Shown here in pieces: positions 44,758 through 57,310 of a stretch of DNA of 64,000 bases (position 1 is the first letter of the stretch; each line of letters opens with the position of its first letter). A program made the translations under genes and the position numbers. The DNA lies in the NCBI GenBank assembly GCA_029204225.1, contig CM055101.1:3050363-3114362 (forward strand). The letters run 5' to 3'. The DNA is from Diphasiastrum complanatum. Lineage: Eukaryota > Streptophyta > Lycopodiopsida > Lycopodiales > Lycopodiaceae. The notes below the pieces were generated by a model, which was given only the letters and a program-made list of their open reading frames with translations, was not told the origin of the DNA and did no database searches.

Positions 44758-45238
44758 CGAAATGCTAGTAGTGAGCTGCTCGAAGGAAGGAACACACCAC
44801 CATCAGGGCGACTACGCCAACGGCTGATAGAACTACACAACCACAACAACAAATTGGGGGATTTTTAAAAGGAGATCAAACTTGGGTTTCCATGCGACAG
44901 CTAGGTGATGATCATCATGACACACCCTAAACTGACTCTTTCAAGAGTCACGACAATGTTTTTGCAGGAAGAGACTACGACACTTCATGGTAGATTTGAA
45001 ACGACAGTAGTAGCAGTTATCTGATATGGAGGTTCAGCTCCATGATAGAGATGATAAACGAAAAAAACTTTAGGAGGAAGCCGAAATGCTAGTAGTGAGC
45101 TGCTCGAAGGAAGGAACACACCACCATCAGGGGGACTACGCCAACGGCTGATAGAACTACACAACCACAACAACAAATTGGGGGATCTTTAAAAGGAGAT
45201 CAAACTTGGGTCCCCATAACGCGACAACCAAGTGTTAA
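44758..45238 (+). pseudogene. Copia gag-A C-terminal region, partly tandem duplicated
   Basis: The C-terminal segment beginning GAAGCCGAAATGCTAG occurs at 44754-44890 and again at 45068-45238, separated by gag sequence (TLSRVTTMFLQEETTTLHGR). Same end sequence, inverted, as at position 1. Confidence 0.65.
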
Positions 45239-46060
45239 GCGGACAAGAACTGTTGGATTTCTATCCTCTCCATCCCTATTCATTAAGCTGTTCTAAATCC
45301 ACATGGGACACAAGAATACCAGCGGTTCTTTCGGTATATCAAAATACAAAAATATAACAACCAAGAAAACACCCTTATCTTTAGTATATGGGATGTATCT
45401 CATATTGCCTATTCAATTTGATGTGCCCATATATCGAATTCAAGAATTCAAAGGAGACATCTTCAATAAGGTAATAGATGAAAGACTTCACATTATATCG
45501 TCATAGAATATTTGAGACAAAAGGATCCGGCCTTTGAAAAGAATTGTAGCCAAACCTTCAAAACAGATCATTACTTAAGGTTTATTGTAACATCCAATGA
45601 TAAGATGTCGAATGTCCAAAAAAACTCATAGAAACGTTGAATAGAGCTGCTGGTTGATTTCTATTATCCATTACTATGGATGATATACATAAAATGAAAA
45701 GATAAATATAGTGATTACTTTGAAGATATGAAAGAATATATTCGTAGTCGTGAGAATCATTTGACAAATACGATTTGGATCGCTTATAAAAGAGATGATT
45801 TGGTTAAATTTATAGCCAAAACCTTATATAATGTGCAGCTGTTATATGGAAGACTCGAGTACTGGTCACTTACAAAAAAGATGTACCCTCTTTACATATG
45901 CTCAAGAAGAAAAGTTTTGCTGCATCAAGTGATTCTTCTGATGCAATTCATGTTATAACTTTGTTCACATACAAACTGAAGCACCTGGGACATCGACAAG
46001 CAAATATGTACCCGAAAAAAACAATTGATGATCAACGCAACAATAGAGACTGGTCATTTT
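45239..46060 (+). pseudogene. Gypsy-like integrase tail ('Z'), plus strand
   Basis: ISKYKNITTKKTPLSLVYGM and YLILPIQFDVPIYRIQEFKG resemble the end of gypsy integrase ('YRTT.K..TG.TPF.LVYG.EAVLPIE..V'). Downstream frames (EDMKEYIRSRENHL, SSDAIHVITLFTYKLKHLGH) are conserved in 56900-57310 but not recognised. Confidence 0.6.
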
Positions 46061-46360
46061 ATTTTCAACATCGAGTGCGAATTTTTGTATAGATTACAAC
46101 AATGATATTGTATCCATTTGCGCAATCCCAAATTTTCATATTCAAACTTTTATAGATTTCTGGAAGGTACACATTACAACAATTCATCTACATTTGGAGA
46201 ACCTGCTCAATCTGAGGATGAGGACATGTGATAACATGGCATGATCTACTTGCCTCTTATTTCGATCTACATAATGCAAAATAATTATTTCTTATGATAG
46301 TTTGTTTGTTGTTTAAAAAAGAATGAGCTTAGAATAGATTAAGTGTATTTTGATACCAGG
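46060..46360 (+). repeat. Z-tail segment
   Basis: Plus-oriented counterpart of 1000-1380, ending near a GATACCAGG motif at about 46353. Confidence 0.5.
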
Positions 46361-46419
46361 TGCCTCCGATACGACAATTCGAGCCTCGGGCTCAAGCGTG
46401 CCTATAGTCAATGGACTAC

Positions 46420-46745
46420 CCCAATGTCAAACTGGCATGCAAAGCACACTACATCAGTTACAAACGTCATTACGGAATTTTACTACGTAAACTTCAGTTT
46501 TACGGAATTTGTCATCCATTAACACTGATTTGTAACCCAACTGTAAGAGCACATGCGTATGACCACTCAAATCCATTGTAAATCTCTCATGCATGTCAGA
46601 ATCACTCTGAAAATCAACATGCAACTAATCCATGCAAGCACAGTACTACAAATTAGGGAAATGATTGGCATGCAATCAGAACAATTTCAAATTTTGCCAA
46701 TTTTACTCACAAAATTGCAACACTTCAGATGATCATAACTTTGGC
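46420..46745 (+). repeat. Repeat r (direct copy)
   Basis: Full-length r, preceded by CCTATAGTCAATGGACTACC, the mirror image of 14826-14850. Confidence 0.75.
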
Positions 46746-46749
46746 TATA

Positions 46750-46992
46750 GGAAATCTAATTGGGTGCTGTAGAGCTTAGTACAGAGGGGGACCAAGTGAA
46801 TAAGATGCTTGCTAAACAGATGTTGTCTTCTGAACTTGACATGACCGATCTAGACGAAGCTCACTCCTTTTCGGGCATTCAAATTCACAGAGACAGAGCG
46901 AGAAGGCTGATCTTTATCACTCAGCAACGATATCTTCGCAATGCCCTTATCAGATACAACCTAATCAATTGTAAACTAGCTCACTGACCAAT
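46750..46992 (+). pseudogene. Copia RT C-terminal fragment
   Basis: SELDMTDLDEAHSFSGIQIH, ITQQRYLRNALIRYNLINC: same RT tail as 7490-7746, here on the plus strand. Confidence 0.78.
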
Positions 46993-46999
46993 GGATTCA

Positions 47000-47145
47000 G
47001 GCTTGTGATTATCGAAGGGCCAATGCCAAGAAGTGGTTATGGAACATCTACGAGGTTATATAAAGATCATTTGTTCTCGCATATTTCTTTGAAATGGACT
47101 AAAGTGAAGTTAGTGAGTTAGTCTATTCTCATTTTATTGATGTGA
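47000..47145 (+). promoter_or_regulatory. Copia LTR-like segment
   Basis: LTR-like core with TATATAAAGATC at about 47056-47067, following the RT tail. Confidence 0.5.
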
Positions 47146-47840
47146 ATGATTTACTCTCTCTATGCTATTTTTAAGATTATACTTATGAAGTTTTGCTCAT
47201 ATAGTAGAATCTCTTTATTCTTATTTAAGTGATCATTGTTAATCCATGCAATGAATGCTTGTCTGCTGAGAGGGGAAGTAATGCTTGTTACCATAATTGA
47301 AATACAAGTGACAAGTCTGAAATCGTAGTACATACATAAACGATGAATGGCATGTAGTTCCAACTTCTATAATTCAATTATTTAAATTTCATGAAAGCAA
47401 ATCACAAATTGTTATAATATCTATTAGTCTGCAACGTGTAAACAACCTAAAATTGAAATCCTAAATTCTTCAAAGTAAAGCTTGAGGAGATAGGGCTGAA
47501 TCATGATACCTAAAGGCCAACTAGTGATGTCTAGCATAGCCTCCTCCTAGTCACCCATGATGTAGTGTAGGCTCTAGCTCAAGACCCTCATCCTCACCTT
47601 GTTGACATATTTGCTTTTCTTTGAAAGACAAATAGCACTTTGGCATGTGGTGGAACTTGAAAATGCGATGCATAGTCCGACCTAGCTAAATAAATAACGA
47701 GTACCGAGGTTAACCATGGCATTCTATTACCTAGTCATCTTCCAGGCAACTCCCTTGGATCACTTTGTTGGGTTGGTATCCAAAGTGTTTTTTGGTCCCA
47801 TTTTTTAGCCCTGGGGTCCAATATGCATTTAGTCACATTC
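47146..47840 (+). repeat. Upstream flank of BPS1-like copy 4
   Basis: Inverted counterpart of 6661-7330. No coding frame. Confidence 0.55.
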
Positions 47841-48657
47841 TAGGGTACTACATATTATGTAACGACTAGGGTTTTGAAGGTGTCCAAATAGCATATAAAT
47901 AGAGATTGATAGAGAGAACACCAAACATCTGATTGAGAGAGAGAGAGAGAGAGAGATCATGAAAGAATTAAAGGTAACCAACACTGCCAGTTTTAGAAAG
48001 GTGTGTAGCCCTTGTTTTCTTCCGATAAAGGCGTGGTTCAAATGTTTTTTGTTGGAAGATGAGTTCCACAAAAAAGCCCAAACACGCAGGGAGGCAGCAT
48101 GTGGTGACATTTTGTAGTAGGATATAATCGTGTGGTTCGGGAGTTTTGATTAGCACTCTATAATGTTCTCTCTGTTTTTCTCTTCATGTGTGTTTAGGGT
48201 GGGGGTGGGTGTGTGTGTTTGTGTGTGTGCATGTGTGTGTTTCATGCTACTGGTTTACGGTTTGTGTTATATATTAATTTATGTTTCATGCTTGAGAGAG
48301 AGAGAGAGAGAGAGAGAGTGAGCGCGCGAGCGAGCGAGAGTGTGAGCGCGTGAGCGAGCGAGAGTGAGAGCATGAACGATTTGCCAAAAAGAGCCTTACT
48401 TGAATGCAGACGTGTTGAATGTAAGAGACAGAGGGCGGAACTCAATAAATTCCTTCGAACCTCTGAGTCAGCGATAATCCGTAGCTGGGTTCGTCGACAA
48501 CCTCAAGGCGAATTTTACTTCATAATTTTTTTTTGTTGACAAGGTTCTCAAGCTATTTCAGAAGGTACAGCGGTAGGACGGCAGCCTTACCTTGATTTCT
48601 ACAAAATACACAGACGACAAAGGTTGCTTCCTTAACTCTGCCTGAAGAAACACCGCC
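47841..48657 (+). promoter_or_regulatory. Promoter and 5' leader of BPS1-like copy 4, with insertion
   Basis: TATA box TATAAATA at 47894-47901, GA tract at about 47936-47957 and a second GA tract at about 48294-48318. Between them lie about 335 bases absent from the other copies, including a GT-rich run (48200-48240). The leader then continues to the CCGCCATGG start. Confidence 0.65.
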
Positions 48658-49335
48658 ATGGTTTTTGTAAATTCACTGCAATCTCACGGTCATGGTGCTG
48701 CCAATATGTCATTTCACGACAATTTGTCGTCATGTCTGGAAAAATTGGAAGAGTCAATTGGAGATAAGTTTTTCATAGTAGACTGGGTGCAGTATGCTGT
48801 GGATATTCTCAGATCTTCTCTTGCAGCCGTTTTGGATCTAGTGGAGAAGGTTGTTTTTCCATTAAAATGCTTTAGTACTCTAATGGATGAGACAGTGCGA
48901 CTTATGAATGTTTATAAAGCTTTGATGACAGTTATTTCCAGATTGCGAATTTATTGGCGGGTAGTCCATATAGCGGTTGAAGCTCTTCAAGCAGGTGGGG
49001 ATGACTATGATACCATAGTTCAGGCTCTAAATCATTGCCGACGAGAGATGTCCAGAATACATCAAGCAAACAAGCAACTTGTTGATATGAAACTTGAGGC
49101 AGAGGAGGAGCTTTGGAATTTGGGTAGCAGATATGCAAAGCAATTTGATCCTTGCGCAGTAATTTACCCCATGAAGAGCATAATTTCTTTTGTTTCAATG
49201 ATTCTTCTGCTTGGATTGCTTCACATGGATAGTTCTTACTCCGCTAAACTGATTGCGATTTGTTCGACGAGCGAATGGGCTAAATCTACATCTAATTCAC
49301 ATCAAAGGCTTATCAAGCAAATCGGCTTGCGGTTC
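48658..49335 (+). pseudogene. BPS1-like gene, copy 4, 3'-truncated
   Basis: Open from MVFVNSLQSHGHGAANMS through SIGDKFFIVDWVQYAVDILR, LMDETVRLMNVYKALMTVIS and HQRLIKQIGLRF, about 226 residues with no internal stop or frameshift. It then breaks into antisense gag-B sequence, which adds INLL and a stop at 49350. The C-terminal 90 or so residues of the family are absent, as is the 3' flank. It could express a shortened protein; whether that folds or acts is unknown. Confidence 0.7.
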
Positions 49336-49850
49336 ATAAACCTTCTTTAGAAATTCCCAAGCCTCACTAGATGTAGTGCACTTTCCAACTTCCCTGAGAA
49401 GTTCAATTTGTCACATTCATCTTGATCACATGAAGAGCTTTTTTGGTCTTCAAAGCGAGAATAGTGTTATGCTCAAAGAAAGTCGATCAAGACATTCACC
49501 AGACTTTCAGAATGAGGACTATACAACACCAATATTCCATGGCTTGAAATTGAGTGGCTATTTTAAGAACCCGATATGCGAACCATTTCAGTTTGATTTG
49601 GGAGCTTCAGTGAATGATTTTATTTTTGACAACAATCTCATGGAGTATGAGGTATTCAACATGGATACTACTAGCAATGAAGAGATTTCATTATTCCATA
49701 GAAATCCAACTCATATCAATACTCGGATTCTTGTTCAATGCCTCATGGATCCATTTCACAAGAGCTTGAAGTGGCTTCTATTGGAGACTCTTATTCCTAT
49801 GGATTCTCTTCAACTCAATGGCCAATATCTAATTCACGTGCATATTCAGA
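49336..49850 (+). other. Segment 'G' with antisense gag-B start
   Basis: Plus-strand counterpart of 10365-10822, open for 211 codons (49376-50011) and running into LTR antisense. Readable: ENSVMLKESRSRHSPDFQNE, FDLGASVNDFIFDNNLMEYE and WLLLETLIPMDSLQLNGQYL. No family recognised; the first 25 codons are antisense to gag-B. Confidence 0.35.
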
Positions 49851-50338
49851 ATGTATTAACAAGAATAATGATTGTAAATATGTTACAACTCCCTAGGATC
49901 ATCGACTGCCTTAAACGTTCCGCACACCCCATACTAGTGACGATGCACCGTAACTGCCCATCCGTAGGGTCACAACCTACCCACCCCCATGCACTGCAGC
50001 AATCGCCATAATCATGCCCGGTCAAGCCTCCTACGATAACTGGCGTCCGATACCCACTCGGCTCTCCCTAGCACACATCTCCTAGCCTAAAGATACATCC
50101 TGGCTCATGCACGTGCTCTCCATCCACCAACTCCCGGGTAGACTGAGTGAATGGAAAGAGAGAAACCCCACCACTATATAGGCATAGCACAGTGGGTCCC
50201 TTCAAGCACGGTCTTGCCGGCGACATGTGACCACCTAGGATGGTGATGCGTGGCACCCAAACATGTTGGAAACTCCAGTCTTGCATCATGCTCCTTGCGA
50301 GGCCGTCACTGAAGGGCGTACCGTTATGGTATATAACA
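49839..50338 (-). repeat. Gypsy LTR, reverse
   Basis: Inverted copy of 9863-10362, starting TGTTATATACC at 50338 (minus) and ending GAATATGCA at 49839. The TATA region reads CTATATAGTGG on the minus strand. Confidence 0.72.
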
Positions 50339-50356
50339 TCCCCCCCCCCCCCACCC
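50339..50356 (-). other. Polypurine tract
   Basis: GGGTGGGGGGGGGGGGAT on the minus strand, directly before the LTR's TG. The G run is longer than at 9851-9862. Confidence 0.75.
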
Positions 50357-51910
50357 ATAAAAACTTCCTTCTTTGAGAAAAAACCAGGGAATCTAAGTCT
50401 TAAATCATCCTCCTTCTCCCAGGTGTCCTCATCATCTAACTTAACTTTCCAAGGAATCAGATGTTTAGAAATCAAACGATTTCTCAGTTGATGTCGTCAA
50501 GTATCCACGATCCTTTCCGGTTCATGGGGTATAAAATCAGTCAAATCCTCCAATAGAATTAGATCATCTGTGGTATTAGGTCATCTTTCCCACCAAGTTG
50601 TTCCTTTAAATGACTAACATGGAATACAGTATGAACTTTATTTCCAATACGGAGTTCTAGTCTATAAGCAGCCCTACCAATCTTGTTAAGAACTTTGAAA
50701 AGACCGCTAAAACGTGGAGAGAACTTCGGACATTTTCCCGTTCGAAGTGTCTTAAAGTCCTTGGGGATTCTAAGATACACCCAATCACCGATCTCAAACT
50801 CTCGAGGAACGCGACTTCGGTTGGCATAGAACTGGTTCTATCTTGAGCCGATCTAATTGTTTCCCTAGCCACCTGCAACATTTCCTACATATCATGCACG
50901 AAATCCGCTGCAGCTTGAACCTCGAGACCTTTGAGTCCAACGGAGATAGGGGAACGAGGCTGAAAGCCGTACAAGAGCATAAAAGAACTAAAACCAGTGG
51001 CAGAATGCTTCATACTATTGTATGCAAACTCAACCATTGGGAGATACTTTCCCCAATCTGATTGTTGCCTGGAAACATATGCGCAAAGCATATCTTCCAT
51101 CGACTGGTTGACACGTTCGGTCTGACCATCGGTTTCTAGGTGATCCATAAATGATAGACGTAAAGCAGTTTCTAGCCTTTCAAAGACCGACTGCCAGAAG
51201 TTGACCTTGAACTTGGAATCCTGTTCATTAATCGTTAAGCAAACCATACAAACTGAACACCTTTTCATGAAGAGTTGAGCAAGTTCAGAAGCTTTGACAG
51301 TAGTTTTTGTTGGAATCAACTGCGCCATTTTGGTTAGCCTGTCAACTACTACCCAAATAGCATCGTGACCCTTCTCTGACTTGGAAAGTCTGACCACAAA
51401 ATCCATGGAAATACTTTTCCATTTCTTGCTAGAAATTTCCAATGGATGAAATAGACCAGCTGCTTTGAGTCTTTCCGCTTTATTTACTTGGCATTGTTCA
51501 CATTTTTGAACATATGCCTCGACATGACCTTTTATGTTTGGCCAATAGAATTTTCTCTTAAAAAGGTCAAGTGTCCTCTGTATACCAGGCAAGGTGTCTC
51601 ATGTTGGGGCTATCGTGGCACTCGTGCGGGACTTGGGCCCTAATATCCACGATATCTAGCGCACAAACTTTTCCTCTACCGAAAAGCAAACCAGTTCTAA
51701 TGAAATAATCATCAAGTATCTTCTCTTCACAAGATTTCATGGAATCCTGCTTTCTTAGATTTTCTCTCAAAATAGAGCTTCCTGCAAGGACATCTTGCCA
51801 AATACGACCAAAAAAATCACCGGTCCGACAAAGATCTCGTAGAGAAAAATACAACTCGGATTCGAACTCATCAAAGCATAACTGATAAGCTTCTCCAATC
51901 TGGCTCTTTC
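50357..51910 (-). pseudogene. Ty3/gypsy chromovirus integrase and chromodomain, best copy
   Basis: Reads in order: LSLRDLCRTGDFFGRIWQDV, an H/H region near 51600 (ECHDSPNMRH, altered from the GHPG form), IKGHVEAYVQKCEQCQVNKA (CC pair), KWKSISMDFVVRLSKSEKGH (first Asp), NEQDSKFKVNFWQS (second Asp), MDHLETDGQTERVNQSMEDM (Glu), FAYNSMKHSATGFSSFMLLY, then WVYLRIPKDFKTL, SGLFKVLNKIGRAAYRLELR and VFHVSHLKEQ. It ends with a chromodomain-like LIPWKVKLDDEDTWEKEDDL. Stops or frameshifts lie near 51600, 51240, 50885, 50780 and 50559. The 235-codon frame 51592-50885 is the longest integrase frame in the window. Confidence 0.88.
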
Positions 51911-52270
51911 CGATGATGCATGCTGGTTCTTTCCAATGATTTAGGATTCTAGGCTATGTTTTGGTCAAAATTGTTTGGTTTTTCATGTTTTTTGGCACAA
52001 AATAGATAGTAAGAACCATAATCCAGCAAGATCAGACCAATTATATGGTTGTAATTCTATAAATTGGTTTGCATGTGTTATAATTCTATAATTGATGACA
52101 GTTGTATGTCATGAATTTCCACTTTATTGTGATGAAGAAACCGGAAAATAGCCAAAAATCATCATTTTTGCTTGTTTTTCATAAAGTTGGATAGTAGGTG
52201 GCTATAAAACACCATGTAGAGCTTGTAAATAGGTATATCAAAGTCTTTTGAAGCTTTCCCTGAAGTTAGA
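51911..52270 (-). repeat. Pre-integrase segment, reverse
   Basis: Inverted counterpart of 8100-8480. Confidence 0.5.
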
Positions 52271-52744
52271 ACCAAAAATTCCAGCAATTGAACTTGTAGA
52301 AAGTCAAAAAAGTTCAAAAAATGACCATTTTTTGGTGATTTTTAGGGGATAGATCTCTCCAAATCCATAAGGAAATTCATTCTGGAACTATTTACAGCAT
52401 GATTAGCATTCCTTTTTACCTTCCCATCAAGCTATCAGACCTGTGAATTGATGGTCGATGGCTTATGCACCATCTCCATCAAGTTTGAAGCTATTTTGAC
52501 TTCTACAAATCAAGAAAACTTCGTTCTCAGCCTATACTGCATCTTAGGATCAATATGAATGCTTCCTGGAAGTCTAATTGATTGTTTAAGTTTGTTGGTA
52601 GCATCAATTTTGGGCTAGAATGGGTGTTTGCACATTTTTGCATGATATTGTCTTGTGGAAAAGCGCCTTACTACAAATTTTTTGACACTCTGATCTCGCA
52701 CGTGTGAAGCCTAGGTGGCAGGGTAATGTGGCAAGCATCTTATT
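52271..52744 (-). other. Unique segment between r and the gypsy part
   Basis: About 470 bases found only here. At the matching point in the other copies it is either deleted or replaced (8100; 21130-21180). No coding frame; probably the more ancestral sequence of this interval. Confidence 0.45.
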
Positions 52745-53130
52745 CACTTATTCTCCCTCTGTAATAAGCTTTACAGCACCCAATTTGGTGTCCTACAACC
52801 AAAGTTATGATCATCTGAAGTTTTGTAGTTTTGTGAGTAAAATTGGCAAAATTTGAAATTGTTCTGATTGCATGCCAATCATTTCCCTAATTTGTAGTAC
52901 TGTGCTTGCATGGATTAGTTGCATGTTGATTCTCAGAGTGATTCTGACATGCATGAGATATTTACAATCGATTTGAGTGGTCATACGCATGTGCTCTGAG
53001 AGTTGGGTCACAAATCAGTGTTAATGGATGATAAATTCCATAAACTGAAGTTTACATAAAAAAATTTCGTAAAGGTGTTTGTAACTGATGTAGTGTGCTT
53101 TGCATGCCAGTTTGACGGTGAGTTAGTAAC
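52745..53130 (-). repeat. Repeat r (inverted copy)
   Basis: Inverted r preceding inverted module U. Confidence 0.72.
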
Positions 53131-55255
53131 ATTAGAAATCGGACAATGTTTTGATTTTTTCGATTTCGATTGCCTTTTGTACTAACAGTATTTTCGTCAA
53201 AATTTTTGAATCACGTAAAATAAAAGCAAAATTTGAGTTTTCCGAAAAAATAGAAATTTCGGTCAATTTTTTTGTTATCTGTGGAATCAATTTAGATTAG
53301 TGAATTGATTAAAATGAGTTCATCACTAAGAATTGGTCACAGTGTTTTCACTAAGTCTAAATTATTTTGTGGTGATAGACAAGTTAAAATTGACAGGAGG
53401 AACCGCAATGAAATTGCCAACAGGTTTTACTGTATTGTCATTCTTTTTACTTTTGGAGTTGGGAACTCCCAGATTGAAAGTTAAAATTTGAATTTTTTTC
53501 TTTTCTGTTGAATTTAAATTTGGTAAAAATTTGAAATCAGTTACTTGCCTGATAGTTTTCTAGTCGATGTTGATCGCTAGAAATCAGTCAAAGGAATGTT
53601 TGTACAAGATACTCGTTAAATTTGATCAAAATCATCAAACAATATGAAGTGACCAGATTGAATGAGTGGGAATAGTATTCTTTATCTAGACAGTAAATCT
53701 GACAGGATATGGTTCAAGAATTACTGAAATCCTATTGGTGGGATTTCCATTCATGTAATTTTATATTATGTGTTTGGAATGGATTTATCAATATTAACGG
53801 AGTTATGCCAAACCAGTCAATAAAAAGAAAAAACAGTCCAATTTTACTGGAAAATTTATAGTAATAGAAATTACATAACTGATTTCATTTCCAGTAAAAT
53901 CCTATGGTGAATTATATTCAAAAGATCAGACTAGTACAATTTCACATACTAGTAAATGATTTTTGATATAAAAGATATTCAGCCCAAGTGAAGGACATAA
54001 TAAAAATTGTTTTGCACTTTTTCCTATAGTGATTGATTTTTAAACATTTACTACTGTCATTACGTATTTTTAGTACCTTAGCTGAAATAGATTTCCAGAG
54101 AACTAAAAATTCTAAGGAAGAAAGAAGAGTGGACATCAAATGGTGGTAAGTAGTATCAGGAAATGTATTTTGCAATTAGGATTTTGGTAATCCCTGTAAA
54201 TAGTTGCTTAATACTGGTTATTGATTTCCTAGTTTGAATTCATTCAGTTGAACTCGTAACTGATATCTTTGTAACCATTGAGTTATCCGCAGTTTTGGAT
54301 GTCAATTGTGAGGTTAAAAGTGGAATCTGATACATGGATTACATTTCTCTAGATTTGATGCATCAGTAGGGGATTTGAAGCTTATTTATTAACCAGAAAG
54401 GATCAGGATGTAATATTTAACCATGGTAATTCTTCTGTTTATATCACAGGATCAGATGTGGATTCGTAGTATCCATTTGATAGGCATGCCAGTCATCTAA
54501 ATAAATGGATTCTCCAGTGTTTTGGAAATAAGTGATAATAACCTATAGTGATTATAGGACAGCTAGATTATCAGTGGATCTCTAGAATATCAGATTAGGC
54601 GGTTAAGGATTTCCTGGAAGGAAAAGCTAATGGTATGGGACATCCGTAATTTTGGAAAGAGAATTCTAGGACTGTAATGATCTGATGATCAATGGTGTGT
54701 TATAGTACCTAGTCACGATATGGGAAAGAAGAAAAACCATTCGATCAAATATGGGATATTTTGGAAAATTTTGAGGTTTAATCTAGATCCCAATGTGGTA
54801 TCTCATTATTTACAAAATCAAATCTATTTCTCACTTTATTAATTAATCATTTACTTCTTAGTAAGTTCTCAAATATAAGATATCAGATTGATTTATATGA
54901 TTCTTTCCAACATGAAGTTATTCTTCTAAAAGACTGATATTTCATATTACTACTTGTGTGAATAGACTTGGAATTCAGATAAACTCTAAGGTTAAAATGT
55001 TTCAGTTTCTTAAACCTAGAATATCTCTAGTACATAAATGGATTTCGATGGAATAGTAACTTCTATCACTCAGATTGAAAATATTTGAAGGAGAAGTCAT
55101 GTTTGTAATGAAGTGAATCCTTTTAGTGGAAGCACTTATTACTGACTTTTCTTGGATTTGGATATTTTTATATATCATCTTTCCAGTTAACTTTTATTGA
55201 AATTGATAATTTCTTTAAAAGGAGGGGTGAAGTGGCTGTTCATCAATGATCTTTA
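53130..55255. repeat. AT-rich block of module U (copy 3, inverted)
   Basis: Reverse-complement copy of 1380-3490, visibly more diverged than the other two are from each other. Confidence 0.75.
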
Positions 55256-55600
55256 AAAATCGAGTGCAAAGTTTTGTATAGATTACAACAACGATGTTGT
55301 ATCCATTTGTGTAGCCCCAAATTTTCATATGAAAACTTTAATAGATTTTTGGAAGGAGCACATTACAACAATTCATGTACATCAGGAGGACCTGCTCATT
55401 CTGAGGATGAAGACATGTGATAACATGGCATGATCTAGTTGTCTCTTATTTCGATCTACATAATGCAAAATAGTTATTTCTTGTGATAGTTTATTTGTTG
55501 TTTTAAAAAGATTGAGCTTAGAGTAGAATAAGTGTATTCTGATACCAGGGCGAAGATCAAATCGATCAAAGGTCAAACCTTATTTTGACCCAAAGTCCAT
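55255..55600 (+). repeat. Z-tail segment
   Basis: Plus-oriented counterpart of 1000-1380, ending with GATACCAGGGCGAAG. Confidence 0.5.
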
Positions 55601-55760
55601 ATGTTATTCCGATCCTTGTCAAAAGCGGTTATGGAACTTAAGAGGGTTATTTCATATTTAGAACACGAGGCTATATAAAGAGCATTTGTTCTCGCATATT
55701 TATTTGAAATGGAATGAAGTGAAGTTAGTGAGTTAGTCTATTTTCATTCTCAAGTCACTG
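55600..55760 (+). promoter_or_regulatory. Copia LTR-like segment with TATA box
   Basis: CTATATAAAGAGC at about 55671-55683, about 110 bases upstream of the gag ATG at 55794. Confidence 0.6.
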
Positions 55761-55793
55761 ATAGTTACTACTATCACTTAGACTAATATCCAC

Positions 55794-56610
55794 ATGGATT
55801 CCCAAGGGAAAACCAGTCCTATAATGGACAAGCATGATGGAGCCAATTACCATCTCTATAAATATAAGATGATAACTATGCTAATGGCTAACGAATTGTA
55901 TGACGTTGTTATAGGTGTAGAGGTAAGACCTGAAGCTGACGATGCTACAATTTTCCGATGGAAGCTGAAGGATGGCAAAGCCTTTGCGCTGATGATCCTC
56001 AATATATCAGACACTCAAATCGGCCATGTGTCTAAAGCTCAGACCTCCGAGGAAGTCTGGGACATCCTAAGCACTCTGTACACTATGTGTGACATAGCTT
56101 CCAAGCTACATCTCAGGAAGAAGATTTTCTCGCTCAAGATGACCAACGAAGATTTCCTACAGAGTCACAACAAACAGTTCAAGAACCTGCTGAAGCAAAT
56201 GGCCACTGTCAGATATGTCATAGATGATCAAAATGCAGTAATGACACTACTTTCAAGCTTGCCAAGCTCATGGGACAGCAAGGTGATGATCATCACGACG
56301 CACCCTAAACTGACTCTTTCAAGAGTCATGACAATGTTGTTGTAGGAAGAGACTGCGACACTCCATGGTAGACTTGAAACGACAGTAGTAGCAGTTATCT
56401 GATATGGAGGTTCAGCTCCATGATAGAAATGATAAACATAATAAACTTCAGGATGAAGCCGAAATGCTAGTAGCGAGCTGCTCGAAGGAAGGAACACACC
56501 ACCATCAGGGGGACTACGACAATGGCTGATAGAACTACACAACCACAACAACAAATTGGGGGATTTTTAAAAGGAGATCAAACTTGGGTCCTCATAACGC
56601 GACAACCAAG
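55794..56610 (+). pseudogene. Copia gag-A, best preserved copy
   Basis: Open for 183 codons from MDSQGKTSPIMDKHDGANYH through NELYDVVIGVEVRPEADDAT, WKLKDGKAFALMILNISDTQ, EEVWDILSTL, KLHLRKKIFSLKMTNEDFLQ and LLSSLPSSWDSKVMIITTHP to a TAG at 56343, where other copies have Gln in LLQEETATLHGR. Beyond the stop the C-terminal part is readable with more stops up to 56610. This shows the true N terminus of the gag-A family. Confidence 0.88.
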
Positions 56611-57310
56611 TGTTAAGCGGACAAGAACTGTTGGATTTCTATCCTCTCCATCCCTATTCATTAAGTTGTTCTAAATCAACATGGGACACAAGAATATCAG
56701 CGGTTCTTTCGGTATATCAAAATACAAAAATATAACAACCAAGAAAACACCCTTATCTTTAGTATATGGGATGTATCTCATATTGCCTATACAATTTGAT
56801 GTGCCCATATATCGAATTCAGGAATTCAAAGGAGACATCTCCAATAAGGTAATAAACGAAAGACTTCACATGATATCGCTTTAGAATATTTGATACAAAA
56901 GGATCCGGCCTTTGAGAATGATTGCAGCCAAACCTTCAAATCAGATCATTACTTAAGGTTTATTGTAACATCCAATGATAAGATGCTGAAAGATAAATAT
57001 AGTGAATACTTTGAAGGTATGAAAGAATATATTCGTAGTCATGAGAATCATTTGACACATATGATTTGGATCGCTTATAAAAAAAGATGATTTGGTTAAA
57101 TTTATAGCCAAAACCTTATATAATGTGCAGCTGTTATATGGAAGACTTGAGTACTGGTCACTTACATAAAAGATGTACCCTCTTTACATATGCTCAAGAA
57201 GAAAAGTTCTGCTACATCAACTGATTCTTCTGATGCAATTCATGTTATAACTTTGTTCACATACAAACTGAAGCAGCTGGGACATCGACAACCAAAGATG
57301 TACCCCAAAA
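56611..57310 (+). pseudogene. Gypsy-like integrase tail ('Z'), plus strand
   Basis: Near copy of 45239-46020: TTKKTPLSLVYGMYLILPIQ, then DHYLRFIVTSNDKMLKDKYS and EGMKEYIRSHENHL. Frames are broken at about 56885 and 57090. Confidence 0.6.
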
